A stretch of DNA of 64,000 nucleotides from Actinomadura alba (GCF_014323705.1 NZ_JABVEC010000003.1:186001-250000); one strand, 5' to 3'; counted from the first letter of the stretch, positions 33,813 through 42,924 are shown. Numbers and translations are program-made. Notes: generated from the sequence alone by a model not told the origin.

Positions 33813-34946
33813 ATGAGCACACTCGTGACACAGGACTGGCACGCGGTGGCCTTCGCCACCGGGCCGGCCGACCGCGACACGGCCGAGGCCGGGATCCGGT
33901 CGGCCTACGAGGCGGCCGGGCTCGCCGGCCCGGAGCGGTTCATCTGGGTGCCGTCACCGGCGCACGGCGCGGTCACCGCGGCGCTGCTGACCGATTGGGA
34001 CCGGGCCGTGGCCACCCTGCGGCCGACCGAACTCGCCTGGTCCACGGCGTCGGCGGTGGAAAACCCGGTCGACCCCGGGCCCAGCGTGCGCGAAGCCGTA
34101 CGCACGCTGCCCTGGGAGGCCGCACGGACGGCGGCGTTCCGCGACCTCGGGCGGCGGGAGTGGAGCCGGGTGTGGGCCCGCACCGGCGGAGGCCTGTGGG
34201 ACCAGGTCAACGTTCTCGTCAACCGGATCCGGCGAGGCATCGGAGAGCTGGCCGGCGAGGACGACCGCCGGGTCCGTCGCGGCATCGAGGTTCCGGTCGG
34301 CCATGGCAGCGCCACCGCCCTGCTGCGGGCCATGACGCTCGACGCCGTGCTCGGGCAGCACGACGCGCCGTGGCTGGCGGCGTTCGACGAGGTCGAGCGC
34401 CTCGACGGGCTCGCGGGAGTCGCCCAGGCGGCCAGATCGGCCGGCTGGTGGTGGCCGTACCAGCGGGTCGCCATCGTTTCCGAGCGCCCCGCCGAGCTGC
34501 ACCGCGACGAGCCGGGCCGTCTGCACAGGGGCGACGGCCCGGCCCTGTCGTATCCGGGCGGCTTCGCGCTGCACGCGTGGCGCGGCATGCCGATGCCGGC
34601 CGACTTCACCACCGTGCTGTCGGGGCTGACCGGCGAGCGCATCGCCACGGAGGCCAACGCCGAGATGCGCCGGGTGATGCTGGAGCACTACGGCTATGAC
34701 CGCTACCTGGCCGAGACGGGTGCGCAGCCGGTTCACCAGGACGAGACCGGCGTGCTCTGGCGCATCGACCTGCCGGGCGACGAACCCGTCGTGATGGTCG
34801 AGGTGGTCAACTCCACCCCGGAGCCCGACGGCACGAGCCGCACGTACCACCTCCGCGTGCCACCGCGCACCCGCACCGCCCGTGAGGGCGTGGCATGGAC
34901 GTTCGGCGTGTCCGCCGACGACTACCGTCCCGAGCGGCAGACGTGA
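33813..34946 (+). CDS. DUF6745 family protein
   Basis: A 377-residue protein with the DUF6745 C-terminal half (about residues 205-377): RPAELHRDEPGRLHRGDGPA, FALHAWRGMPMPADF, MLEHYGYDRYLAETGAQPVH and WRIDLPGDEPVVMVEVVNST. The N-terminal half is variable and helical. The function is unknown; related proteins often have leucine-rich or DUF-repeat arrangements. ATG 33813 has GGGGGAA upstream. It follows the 108-residue gene by 19 bp and is probably co-transcribed. Confidence 0.85.
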   Translation: MSTLVTQDWHAVAFATGPADRDTAEAGIRSAYEAAGLAGPERFIWVPSPAHGAVTAALLTDWDRAVATLRPTELAWSTASAVENPVDPGPSVREAVRTLPWEAARTAAFRDLGRREWSRVWARTGGGLWDQVNVLVNRIRRGIGELAGEDDRRVRRGIEVPVGHGSATALLRAMTLDAVLGQHDAPWLAAFDEVERLDGLAGVAQAARSAGWWWPYQRVAIVSERPAELHRDEPGRLHRGDGPALSYPGGFALHAWRGMPMPADFTTVLSGLTGERIATEANAEMRRVMLEHYGYDRYLAETGAQPVHQDETGVLWRIDLPGDEPVVMVEVVNSTPEPDGTSRTYHLRVPPRTRTAREGVAWTFGVSADDYRPERQT

Positions 34947-35126
34947 CCGGCGATTCGCACCACCGAGGTCGGCGGTCGCCTGGCTCCCGCCGAGGCGATC
35001 CGTTCACGGCCGCGGCGGCTTGACGGCGAACATACCGGCATGGCTATATAGCTGATGCGGAATGTACCGGCGGCGCGTCATCGGCGTGGCGCCGGTATCC
35101 GGCCGGAGCGACAGGAGGGTGTCAAC

Positions 35127-35618
35127 GTGCTCGGAACGTTGGAGAGGACCGGTGACGGCCGCTGCACGCTGCGATTCGAGCGCCGGCTACGCCATCCACA
35201 GTCGAAGGTCTGGCGTGCCATCATCGAGCCCGGCCAGATGCGCGCCTGGTTCGTGCAGATCCTCGACTACGACAGGTTCCGCCTCGACCTCGCGCCCGGT
35301 GCCGAAATCGTCTTCGTCCCGAAGGCGGAGCACGAGGGGATGGGCGTCGGCCACGGCGTGGTCACCCGGCTGGATCCGCCGAACCTCCTCGAGTACACCT
35401 GGGACTCCGAGACGCTCCGCTGGGAGCTGGAGGCCGACGGCGACACCGCCTGCCGGCTGGTGTTCACGAACACCTTCGACGATCGCGACGCGGCGGCATC
35501 GATGGGCGCCGGCTGGCACGCCGGGCTCGACCTGCTGGAGTCGATGCTGGACGGCCGCCGAGCGCCCGAACCGGCGTGGGACCGTCTGCGGGCCGACTAT
35601 GAGCACGCGCTCCGCTGA
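35127..35618 (+). CDS. SRPBCC (START/AHSA1-like) domain protein
   Basis: A 163-residue helix-grip fold protein of the AHSA1/SRPBCC type. FERRLRHPQSKVWRAIIEPG, MRAWFVQILDYDRFRLDLAP, PPNLLEYTWDSETLRWELEA and the C-terminal helix MGAGWHAGLDLLESMLDGR are diagnostic. Such proteins bind small hydrophobic ligands or act as stress co-factors. GTG 35127 has AGGAGGG at 35113-35119; an earlier in-frame ATG at 35055 has no ribosome site. It is monocistronic as far as can be seen, and convergent with the GtrA gene. Confidence 0.88.
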   Translation: MLGTLERTGDGRCTLRFERRLRHPQSKVWRAIIEPGQMRAWFVQILDYDRFRLDLAPGAEIVFVPKAEHEGMGVGHGVVTRLDPPNLLEYTWDSETLRWELEADGDTACRLVFTNTFDDRDAAASMGAGWHAGLDLLESMLDGRRAPEPAWDRLRADYEHALR

Positions 35619-35640
35619 CCCGTACAGCCCGAGACGTGGT

Positions 35641-35654
35641 TGATCAAGGATCTA
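35641..35654. repeat. Half copy of the GATCAAGGATC palindromic repeat
   Basis: TTGATCAAGGATCT matches the left arm core of the repeats at 6740, 52606 and 56534, but no matching right arm follows. It lies between the convergent SRPBCC and GtrA genes. Probably a decayed copy. Confidence 0.5.
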
Positions 35655-35679
35655 CGCCCGTGCGCACCGGCTCTATGGG

Positions 35680-36255
35680 TCACTGTTGAGCGCGAACGAG
35701 TTCTGGCTCCACCTCGTTACTGAGGATGGACGGAATGCCGTCGGTGGCGGAGCGCAGGTTCGCCGTAGTGCTGCGCCGCATGGGGAAGACCCACTTCTTC
35801 AGCGCCCACCAGCGAAAGAACATGGCGAGTACGGTACCGATGAGCATTCCGGTCACGAAGTCGGAGCACTCCTGGGTGTAGCGGCTGACGTGTGGGACCT
35901 GGAGATCGAAGACATACCGCGCCACGTAGAGCGGAATAACGTTGATCCCGATTGCCAGGACGCTGACCAGCGTGAACAGCGCCGCTTCGTATTGCCGTCC
36001 CCGACCGCCTCGAGAACGAAATGACCAGCCTCTATTGAGGAGGTAGGAGGCGATCGTGGCGATGGTGGTCGCAATCGTCAGGGCGGTGGTCGGCTTGTGC
36101 GTCAGCACGGTCAATCTGAGGGTGTAGTTGACCGCAACGGTCAGCAGGAAGCAGGTCGCGCCGACGAGCGAGTACTTCACCAGTTCCCGGTGCTTCACGA
36201 TCAGCGGGCGGACCGCTGCGGGCAGGTGGGCGAGGGCGATCCGGGCTACCGACAC
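35680..36255 (-). CDS. GtrA family membrane protein
   Basis: A 191-residue protein with four transmembrane helices (about residues 25-45, 55-75, 95-115 and 135-155) and family motifs ELVKYSLVGATCFLLTVAVN, YLLNRGWSFRSRGG and FFRWWALKKWVFP. GtrA proteins are thought to flip polyprenyl-linked sugars across the membrane for cell-envelope glycosylation. No glycosyltransferase partner lies nearby. The start is uncertain: GTG 36255 or TTG 36273, neither with a good ribosome site. Confidence 0.85.
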   Translation of the reverse strand: MSVARIALAHLPAAVRPLIVKHRELVKYSLVGATCFLLTVAVNYTLRLTVLTHKPTTALTIATTIATIASYLLNRGWSFRSRGGRGRQYEAALFTLVSVLAIGINVIPLYVARYVFDLQVPHVSRYTQECSDFVTGMLIGTVLAMFFRWWALKKWVFPMRRSTTANLRSATDGIPSILSNEVEPELVRAQQ

Positions 36256-36370
36256 CTGGGGCAGTCTATGCAAGATCGTTCCGTCAGGCAGCGGGGTCGG
36301 GACCCCTGCCTCGTACGGCGGTCACCGAAATCGCCGGGCATCGGCACAGACGGCACCCGGTCCTGTCCCC

Positions 36371-37462
36371 TCACGGCTCCGCCGTGGCCTGGCCCGCCCG
36401 CGCCTGGTCGCGCACGGCGTCCCACAGACGGTTGAGCGGATGCCCGGCGTCGTAGCGCTTCCGGTCCTCCTTCCTGACGAACGCGCCGGTCATGACCTCC
36501 GGCTTCGGGTCGAGGTCGTCGTGGAGCCCGACGACCCGCAGGACCGCGCCCTCGGCGGCTTCTTCCCTGGCGGCTCGACGTCCGAGGGACTCGGTGACGA
36601 TCATGCATCCCCGGACGAGGCCGGACCGCAGGAGCGAGAGCCCGTAGTAGATGTCGTCGATATCCGCCACCACGTTCAGACGATCGCGGAAATTGGGCCC
36701 GTGCCAATGGCCGAGATACTCCGCGATCAGCCCCGCGGCGGGAATGACGAGGGGAAGCGCGTCCAGCCGGCTGGTCATGACGACCGCACCGGGCAACTCT
36801 CCCTCGGAAAGGTTCGTCAGGAGCACCGGCCGGCCACGGGCCAGCTCGATGACGTCATAGTCCCTGAGGCGCACGTCGTCATCCGGCGTGCTGACAATGC
36901 TCCCGCAGATCAGATCGACCTCCTTGGTCTCCAGGCGCGACCATAGATCCTTGGTCCGGACATGGATGACCTTGAACTCCACGTCCCGGTGCCGGAACTC
37001 CTCGGCCAGTCGTTCCCACGCGCGGGAGACGATCGGCAGGGTGAATTCCGTGGTGCCGACGGTGAGCATGCTGCCGAGACGACGACGGCTCGCGTGAATC
37101 CCGCCGAGCCACTTGGAGAGTGTCACCTGCGCGAGCCGCACCATCTCCTCACCGGTCGAGGTGAACAGGACGTCCTTGCCGCGGCCCTGCCTGATGGTGA
37201 GCACCTCGCCGCACAACGCACGGCAGTTGCGATTGAGCGTGTCGATCTGCTTTTGAACGCTGGACTGCTCCCGGCCGAGGGCGCGTGCGGCGCGCAACGC
37301 CGACCCGGTCTCGCGCACCACGAGCAGTGTCCGCAACTGGTCGAGCGTGGTGTCCAGCAGCGCGGGAGGACAGTCGAGAAGCTCGTCGAGCGTGCTCACG
37401 GCGGCCACCTGCCTGGGATGCGAGCCCGCCGCGGGCCGCGGCTGTTCCGTTCGGTCGGTCAT
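36371..37462 (-). CDS. LysR-family transcriptional regulator
   Basis: A 363-residue regulator. The helix-turn-helix lies at about residues 38-95 (LLDTTLDQLRTLLVVRETGS, AARALGREQSSVQKQIDTLN). The type 2 periplasmic-binding-like effector domain follows (LTVGTTEFTLPIVSRAWERL, DLICGSIVSTPDDD, VIPAAGLIAEYLG). An extra N-terminal about 35 residues and a 45-residue C-terminal extension make it longer than typical. The ATG at 37462 has GAGGGGAC upstream. An 8-bp inverted repeat with 13-base spacer lies just upstream and may be its autoregulatory site. Confidence 0.85.
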   Translation of the reverse strand: MTDRTEQPRPAAGSHPRQVAAVSTLDELLDCPPALLDTTLDQLRTLLVVRETGSALRAARALGREQSSVQKQIDTLNRNCRALCGEVLTIRQGRGKDVLFTSTGEEMVRLAQVTLSKWLGGIHASRRRLGSMLTVGTTEFTLPIVSRAWERLAEEFRHRDVEFKVIHVRTKDLWSRLETKEVDLICGSIVSTPDDDVRLRDYDVIELARGRPVLLTNLSEGELPGAVVMTSRLDALPLVIPAAGLIAEYLGHWHGPNFRDRLNVVADIDDIYYGLSLLRSGLVRGCMIVTESLGRRAAREEAAEGAVLRVVGLHDDLDPKPEVMTGAFVRKEDRKRYDAGHPLNRLWDAVRDQARAGQATAEP

Positions 37463-37822
37463 CTGTCCCCTCGGAGACCATTCGTGGGATCAGTACAGAG
37501 CGAAGTGATCCCATTTCACGTTGAACTGACCTCTAGATGTTCTTCAAAACAGCTGGACAGTGTTTGCTGAACTATAGAACACTCGTACTCTGCACCCCCG
37601 GCCGGTGTCCATCCTGCGGCGCCACCGCACGCCCGGGCGGTCCACGACAGCGGCCCGTCCGCGCGCCGGTGACCACGATCGCGGGGGCGATCACCGGAGT
37701 GCTGTCGGCGCCGTCCGCCGTGGCCCGCCTGGTACTGGCGCTCGGCGAGCCCACCGGTCCTTCGAAGGCGTGAGCCGGCGTAGTGATCGTTTCAGGTCGC
37801 CCGCGTGATCAAAAGAGGGCGA
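37463..37822. other. 360-bp region between LysR and STM4011-type genes
   Basis: An AT-richer pocket (37490-37600) with an inverted repeat, TGGGATCA/TGATCCCA at 37485-37492 and 37506-37513. A plus-strand promoter-like pair, TTGCTG (about 37563) and TACTCT (about 37585), follows. Beyond it lies a 34-codon frame on the plus strand (37669-37773, GTG start, MTTIAGAITGVLSAPSAVAR) with no ribosome site and weak support. The 3' ends of the left and right genes leave room for a divergent or antisense transcript, but none is certain. Confidence 0.5.
37485..37513 (-). promoter_or_regulatory. Inverted repeat upstream of the LysR gene
   Basis: Arms TGGGATCA (37485-37492) and TGATCCCA (37506-37513) are separated by 13 bases and lie 23 bp upstream of the LysR start. 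LysR proteins usually bind imperfect dyads with the T-N11-A form close to their own start, so this is a reasonable operator candidate. Confidence 0.5.
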
Positions 37823-38695
37823 CTACCATCCGGGCCAGGAGAGCTGACCGGGCGGGCCGGCGGGGACGCGTTCCAGGATTCCGCCGGCGAAGACGTCGTA
37901 GAGGCCGAGCGGCTCCAGGTGGACGTAGCCGATGTGGCAGTCGCAGGTGGCGAGCGGACAGGGCCGGGGCCGCAGCGCCGCGCGGAACGAGTCGTCGTAG
38001 AGGTTGCCGAGGACGGCCGGGACGAAGTGGCAGCGCCGCACCGTCCCGGCACCGTCCACCGAGATCACGCTCTCCCCCGTCCGGCACGGCAGGCCCCGGC
38101 TGGCGTGCGGACGCCGGCTGTGGCCGAACAGCGGGTCGAGCTCCATCCAGCGGGCGGCCTCCGCATCCGTATAGGTGTGTCCCTCGGCGGCATTGACCCA
38201 TAGGTAGGTCTCCGGCGGTAGGTCGGCGCGCAGCCGCCGGGCGTCCGGCAGCTGCTCGGGCAGCCCGACGACGCCGACGCTGTACCGCACCCCGCGTGCC
38301 GACAGCTCGCGGCACTTGCCGAGGAAACGCTCGTAGGCCACCTGGCCGGGGTGGTAGGTGGCCCACAGGGCCAGCCGGGAAAGGTCGGCCTCGGCGGTCC
38401 AGTCCAGCCGATGACTGAGGTTGGTCTGGATCGCGACGCGGCGCACGTGCGACAGCCGGCTGAGCTCCACCAGGGCCCGGCGGTACCAGGATCGTACGAG
38501 CCCTTCGCCCCACGGGGTGAACAGCACCGAGACATCGTGGGACCGCCCCGCCACCCATGCGGTGAAACGCTCCAGCGCGGCGCGGTCCGCCCGCAGCTGC
38601 TCGGGCGTGTCACGCCGCTTGGCGAACGGGCAGTACGGGCAGTCGTAGTCGCAGCTGGCGAGCGGCCCTCGGTAGAGGATCGTCAGGTGCTCCAT
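37823..38695 (-). CDS. STM4011-family radical SAM protein
   Basis: A 290-residue radical SAM enzyme. The N-terminal CDYDCPYCPF gives the CxxxCxxC cluster motif at residues 15, 19 and 22. A SPASM-like Cys-rich C-terminus (CRTGESVISVDGAGTVRRC, CPLATCDCHIGYVH) could bind a second cluster. It would generate a 5'-deoxyadenosyl radical; the substrate is unknown. It is the last gene of a six-gene operon in which all but one junction overlap, starting on the A of the STM4012-type gene's TGA. The family name comes from a Salmonella gene set of unsettled function. Confidence 0.88.
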   Translation of the reverse strand: MEHLTILYRGPLASCDYDCPYCPFAKRRDTPEQLRADRAALERFTAWVAGRSHDVSVLFTPWGEGLVRSWYRRALVELSRLSHVRRVAIQTNLSHRLDWTAEADLSRLALWATYHPGQVAYERFLGKCRELSARGVRYSVGVVGLPEQLPDARRLRADLPPETYLWVNAAEGHTYTDAEAARWMELDPLFGHSRRPHASRGLPCRTGESVISVDGAGTVRRCHFVPAVLGNLYDDSFRAALRPRPCPLATCDCHIGYVHLEPLGLYDVFAGGILERVPAGPPGQLSWPGW

Positions 38696-40011
38696 CAGCG
38701 CGCCTCATAGGTGTCCATGAGCGTCCGTGCCCGCGACGAGAAGAGCGCCGGTCCGACCTCGTCGGAGTGGGCGAGACCCTCGGCGGTGAGACGGATGGTG
38801 TCGGCCCCGTGCTCCAGCCAGCCCAGGTCCGCGAAACGGTCCAGCTCCGCGGCGAAGTCGGCCGCGGCGTCCGTGCCGAAGCGCCCCAGATAGAGCGTCC
38901 GGTCGAGGCCGGAGACCTGGAGCAGCGACTGGACGAGGTGACGTCGGCGACGCTCGTCCTCATCCAGCGCGAACCCCACGCGGGCGACGCCGAACTCCCG
39001 CTCGCGCACGTAGTCGTCGATGATGCCGCGTACCTGCCCGGCCCCGACCGCGTACTCGAAGGAGTAGTGCAGACCGGCGGTGTAGGAGCGCGCTCCGCAG
39101 CCGAGGCCCACCATGCCGTCGGTCTGGCAGCAGTACTCGGTGCCCCCCGACCCGGCTCCGGGCCGCCGGAACATGCGCATCGACACCTGCTCGTAGCCGA
39201 GGCCGAGCAGATGGTCGCGGCCGACCCGGTAGAGCTCCAGCCGCTGGTCGTCCCAGTCGCGGGGGTGCCGGCCGAGTCCGGTGAGCGGCCGGACGTACAG
39301 CGGGTAGAGGTAGAGCTCCTCGGGCTCCCACGCCAGCGCCGCGTCCAGCGAGTACAGCCAGGACTCCGCGGTCTGGCCGTCGATCCCGTAGATGAGGTCG
39401 ATGTTGAGCGTCTCGAAGCCGACCGCGCGGATGCGGTCGAGCGCCGCCTCGACCTCGGCGCGCTTCTGCGGTCGTACGGCGGCGCGCGCCTCGCTGTCGA
39501 CGAAGCTCTGCACCCCGATCGAGATCCGCGTGGTGCCCCGCTCGGCGAGCACGGTCAGCCGGTCGGTGGTGGCCGTGGCCGGCGAGGTCTCGACGCCCAC
39601 CGGGATCGCGTTCAGATCCGCGAAGCGCCCGGCGATGTCGCAGAGCCGGTCGAGCTCGGCCGCGGTGAGGTAGGTCGGCGTGCCGCCGCCGAACGCGGCG
39701 GTGGCGAAATGCGCCTCGCCGAGTGCGTTCCGAACAGCGGACGTCTGCCGTTCCAGTGCGTCCAGGTAGGCGGTGGTCAGCTCCTCGGGTGCGCCGGTGC
39801 GGGTGAACAGGTTGCAGAAGCCGCAGCGCATCTCACAGAACGGCACGTGCAGATAGAGGAACAGCGCGTCGCGCGGCTCGGCCGCCCACACGTCGGCCAG
39901 CCGCGGCCGCGGGTCGAGTGGACGGTAGGCGGTCTTGTGCGGGTAGGCGTAGACATAGTCCTGGTACGGGCCGGTCCGCTCTGGGGTCGAAAGCAGGGTG
40001 CGAGTGGTCAC
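38695..40011 (-). CDS. STM4012-family radical SAM protein (HemW/CPO-like)
   Basis: A 438-residue radical SAM protein related to HemW/coproporphyrinogen oxidase. VPFCEMRCGFCNLF gives the CxxxCxxC motif at residues 59, 63 and 66. GGGTPTYL, TRISIGVQSF, NIDLIYGIDGQTAESW and a C-terminal HemW-like domain follow. The GTG at 40011 overlaps the stop of the STM4013-type gene (GTGA). In this gene set it is not expected to make heme, because the neighbours form an unknown modification pathway. Product and substrate are unknown. Confidence 0.9.
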   Translation of the reverse strand: MTTRTLLSTPERTGPYQDYVYAYPHKTAYRPLDPRPRLADVWAAEPRDALFLYLHVPFCEMRCGFCNLFTRTGAPEELTTAYLDALERQTSAVRNALGEAHFATAAFGGGTPTYLTAAELDRLCDIAGRFADLNAIPVGVETSPATATTDRLTVLAERGTTRISIGVQSFVDSEARAAVRPQKRAEVEAALDRIRAVGFETLNIDLIYGIDGQTAESWLYSLDAALAWEPEELYLYPLYVRPLTGLGRHPRDWDDQRLELYRVGRDHLLGLGYEQVSMRMFRRPGAGSGGTEYCCQTDGMVGLGCGARSYTAGLHYSFEYAVGAGQVRGIIDDYVREREFGVARVGFALDEDERRRRHLVQSLLQVSGLDRTLYLGRFGTDAAADFAAELDRFADLGWLEHGADTIRLTAEGLAHSDEVGPALFSSRARTLMDTYEAR

Positions 40012-40799
40012 GACAGCAGGAACTCTCCATAGGGCACGGTCCACACGACCTCGTGACCGATCCGGTGGCCGGTGTGGCCGTCCTCGCCGTACGCGGTCCC
40101 GTGGTCGGAGCAGATGATGACAAGGCAGGGGCGGCGCATCAGGTCGAACAACCGACCGATGTGCCGGTCGACGTACTCCAGCGCGGCGGCATGGGTGGCG
40201 CGGGAATCCCCGTCGGTCCGGGATGCGCCGTCGAGGTAGAACCAGTTGGGCTGGTGCAGAGCGGCCACATTGACCAGCATGAACAGCCGCCGGCCGGCGG
40301 GCTGCCGCGCGACCACCTCCCCGGCGCGAGCGATCTGGTGCTCCAGCGAGGCGGGTTCGGTGACGCCGAACGCCGGCTCCCAGTGGCTCTCGGCGAACAT
40401 CCCCGGGAGGGCGGAGCCGAGCGGGGTGAGCTTGTTGAAAAAGCCCACGCCGCCGACACAGACGGTGTGGTAGCCCGCGCGGGCCAAGCCCGTGGGCAGG
40501 TCGGCCGCGTCGTACACCCAGGTCGCGTCCGCGGTGGTCTCGCTGCCGTTGAAGCGGGCGGCGAAGAGCCGCTGATGCGGCCCGGGGGCGGCCGGGGTCG
40601 GCAGGAACCCGGCCAGGAAGGCGGCGTGCGCGGCGTAGGTGAAGCTGGCCGGCGTGTGCCGCCGCTCCCACCGCCCGCCTGGCAGGACCTTGGCCAGATT
40701 GGGGGTACGGCCCGCGGCCGCGAGTTCGACGGCGACGTCGTGGCGCAGCGTGTCGAGGGTCACCAGCAGCAGATCGTGACTGCCGATGACCGCGTTCAT
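40008..40799 (-). CDS. STM4013/SEN3800-family alkaline phosphatase-superfamily hydrolase
   Basis: A 263-residue AlkP/sulfatase-fold protein. The N-terminal LLLVTLDTLRHDVA contributes the first metal Asp. PASFTYAAHAAFLAGFLP holds the likely nucleophile Thr/Ser region, and CSDHGTAYGEDGHTGHRIGH supplies the Asp-His and His metal ligands. It could hydrolyse a phosphate, phosphonate or sulfate ester in the pathway built by the radical SAM enzymes. ATG 40799 overlaps the STM4014-type stop (ATGA); another ATG lies 9 bases upstream in the same frame. Confidence 0.88.
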   Translation of the reverse strand: MNAVIGSHDLLLVTLDTLRHDVAVELAAAGRTPNLAKVLPGGRWERRHTPASFTYAAHAAFLAGFLPTPAAPGPHQRLFAARFNGSETTADATWVYDAADLPTGLARAGYHTVCVGGVGFFNKLTPLGSALPGMFAESHWEPAFGVTEPASLEHQIARAGEVVARQPAGRRLFMLVNVAALHQPNWFYLDGASRTDGDSRATHAAALEYVDRHIGRLFDLMRRPCLVIICSDHGTAYGEDGHTGHRIGHEVVWTVPYGEFLLS

Positions 40800-41875
40800 A
40801 TCGCGCACGCGGGGACCTTCCAGGTCAGAGCGGCCGCGACCTGGGCGGCGTAGGCGTCCAGGCCCTCCGCACCGCTTCCCGGCAGCCCGGTCAGCCCGGG
40901 GAGCAGGTCGCCGAACGCGTTCACCTCGGCCACGGCGAGCCGCCGCCAGCCGATGCCGATCAGTAGGTCCACGCCGACCATGAGGCTGCCGGGAAAGCAG
41001 GCCGCGGCCCCGGCACAGACCTCCAGCGCCCGCCGCCAGCCGGGCTCGCCGAGCGCCTCCCGTACCGCGTCCAGATCACCGCGGGCGCCGCCGAGGTGCA
41101 GGTTCGTCATCGGATGGCGGCTGGTCCGCACCACGGCGTGCGTCGGGGTTCCCGCGACCACGACCACCCGCAGGTCGAGCGCACGGCCGCCGAGGGAGAC
41201 CTTTGGCAGCCACCTCTCGACGTGCAGCCCGTCCGGCGCCAGCGCGTCGATCAGCGCCGCGACCTCGTACTCGGTCTCGTACGAGCGGACGCGCAGCGAG
41301 TTGCGCAGGCCGCCGTGCTCGCCGGGCACGGCAGAGGTCACCGCCTTGATCCGGCCCGGTGCGCTCTGCAGGGCGACGACCCCGGAGGCGGACGATCCGT
41401 GCGCGGGCTTGACGAACACCCGGCCCCACCCGGCCTCCATCATGCGGGCGCGCAGCTCGGCGTAGCCGCGTACGGGCGGCAGCGCCGACGGCACCGGCAC
41501 TCCCGCCGCCTCGAGAAGCGCATGGCAACGGCGCTTGTCGAACATCACCGCGATCTCGTCCGGGTCGCTCAACGGCACCGCGCGGTCGGCCGCTCTCGCG
41601 ACCCGGCGCAACGCGGCGGTGAAGTTCGCGTACCAGGTGGCGCCGCCGCCGACCCGGGCCGGATCGCCGCGGCCGCGCAGCAGCGCGTCCGCCTCGGCGT
41701 CCTCCCCCGGCGAGTCGACGCGCAGCAGCGTGCCCGGCTCGACCGTGAGCTCCGCACCGCTCAGCACGTCCCGCCAGGGGATGAGACGCGGCTCAGGCAG
41801 ACCGTACGACCGGCATGCCGCGGCGAACAGCGCCACCCGCCGGTCGCCGGTCGAACCCACCACGGTGAAGGTCAT
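40796..41875 (-). CDS. STM4014-family ATP-grasp-like protein
   Basis: A 359-residue protein with ATP-grasp features: RVFVKPAHGSSASGVVAL (the Lys and Gly-rich loop over ATP), LDLRVVVVAGTPTHAVVR and VAEVNAFGDLLPGL (the Glu-x-Asn metal site). ATP-grasp enzymes make amide or similar bonds through acyl phosphates, so with two radical SAM enzymes it suggests a peptide or small-molecule modifying pathway. The start overlaps the upstream LRR gene's stop by 4 bp. Its substrate is unknown. Confidence 0.87.
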   Translation of the reverse strand: MTFTVVGSTGDRRVALFAAACRSYGLPEPRLIPWRDVLSGAELTVEPGTLLRVDSPGEDAEADALLRGRGDPARVGGGATWYANFTAALRRVARAADRAVPLSDPDEIAVMFDKRRCHALLEAAGVPVPSALPPVRGYAELRARMMEAGWGRVFVKPAHGSSASGVVALQSAPGRIKAVTSAVPGEHGGLRNSLRVRSYETEYEVAALIDALAPDGLHVERWLPKVSLGGRALDLRVVVVAGTPTHAVVRTSRHPMTNLHLGGARGDLDAVREALGEPGWRRALEVCAGAAACFPGSLMVGVDLLIGIGWRRLAVAEVNAFGDLLPGLTGLPGSGAEGLDAYAAQVAAALTWKVPACAI

Positions 41876-42924
41876 TCCGAGACCTCCACATAGGGGCCGT
41901 CCCGATAGTCGTCCGCCGGGTCGAGGGCGACGTCGACGCCCGCCAGCGCGGCGCGGACCCGCTCGACCATCTCGTCACCGAGCCAGTGATGGTGCAGGTC
42001 GAGCCGCTTCAGGTGGGTGAGCGGCTGGCCCGACAGCAGCGCCTCCGCCCCCTCATCGGTCAGCAGGCCCATGGCCAGGCTGAGGGACTCCAGCCCCGCG
42101 ACGACCGGTGCCCAGGCGATCGCCGCGGCGATCTCGTCCTGGATCTCGCCGTCCTCCAGCCCCAGATGACGCAGCGAGGGCAGCCGTTCGCCGCTCAGAA
42201 TGGGTCCGAGGTCGGCCACGGCGGCGTCCCCGCCGTAGGCCTCGATACCCAGCCATAGATCCAGATGCTCGAGATCCGGCAGGTCGCTGGCCGCGACCGC
42301 CCGCACCACCTCGGCGGGCAGGCCACCGGACTCGAAACGCAGCACCTTCAGGGCCGTGCTCTGGATCGGACGAAGCCGCAGCCCGCCGCTGCCGCGTACC
42401 TCAACGCGCTCCAGCTTCGGGAACGCCTCGAACAGCGGCGAGATGTCCGAATGCGAGATCCACGAGAGCTCCTGTTCCTCCGACTCGATGTCCCCGAGGA
42501 ACAGCGCGCGCAGCTCCGGGAAACGATCTGCCGCCTTGACCAGCAGATCCACCGGATCCGGCCGGCTCTCATCGTGCAGCGCCCCCCAGAACCCGATGAC
42601 CAGGGCGGTGAGCCGACAGGTGTCGACCTGGAACAGGAAGCGCTCGAAGACCTCCCCGAAAGGGGTCTCATGATCGGTGGCTACCCGCCAGGCCACGGGT
42701 GGCTCATGCGGCAGGCCATCCTCCGTGATCTTGTGTGCGTGACTCCTCAATCGGTGGGCGAACAGCTCGATCTCGTCCGCGATCTCGTCGGCCTCGCCTC
42801 TGAACCGCCGCGCGACGAGGTCGAGCTCCTGTGCGTAGGACGGCCCACAGATCTCGTCCTCTTCGATGTTCTGGTCGAAGACCGTGACGGGGAGTCCGGC
42901 GAACTCCCGCAGGTGGCGCACCAT
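41872..42924 (-). CDS. STM4015-family leucine-rich repeat protein, paralogue 2
   Basis: A 350-residue protein with about eight LRR-like units (LRALFLGDI, LKVLRFESGGLP, LEHLDLWLGIE, LRHLGLEDGEI, LESLSLAMGLL, LKRLDLHHHWL). It is about 45% longer in its N-terminal part than the neighbouring paralogue, with an acidic/charged insertion of about 45 residues after FAGLPVTVFDQ that includes a Cys and several Glu and Asp. ATG 42924 aligns with the paralogue's start (xxHLxEFAGLP); ATG 42936 is also in frame. The LRR surface could present or recognise a substrate for the radical SAM enzymes. Overlaps STM4014. Confidence 0.88.
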   Translation of the reverse strand: MVRHLREFAGLPVTVFDQNIEEDEICGPSYAQELDLVARRFRGEADEIADEIELFAHRLRSHAHKITEDGLPHEPPVAWRVATDHETPFGEVFERFLFQVDTCRLTALVIGFWGALHDESRPDPVDLLVKAADRFPELRALFLGDIESEEQELSWISHSDISPLFEAFPKLERVEVRGSGGLRLRPIQSTALKVLRFESGGLPAEVVRAVAASDLPDLEHLDLWLGIEAYGGDAAVADLGPILSGERLPSLRHLGLEDGEIQDEIAAAIAWAPVVAGLESLSLAMGLLTDEGAEALLSGQPLTHLKRLDLHHHWLGDEMVERVRAALAGVDVALDPADDYRDGPYVEVSE

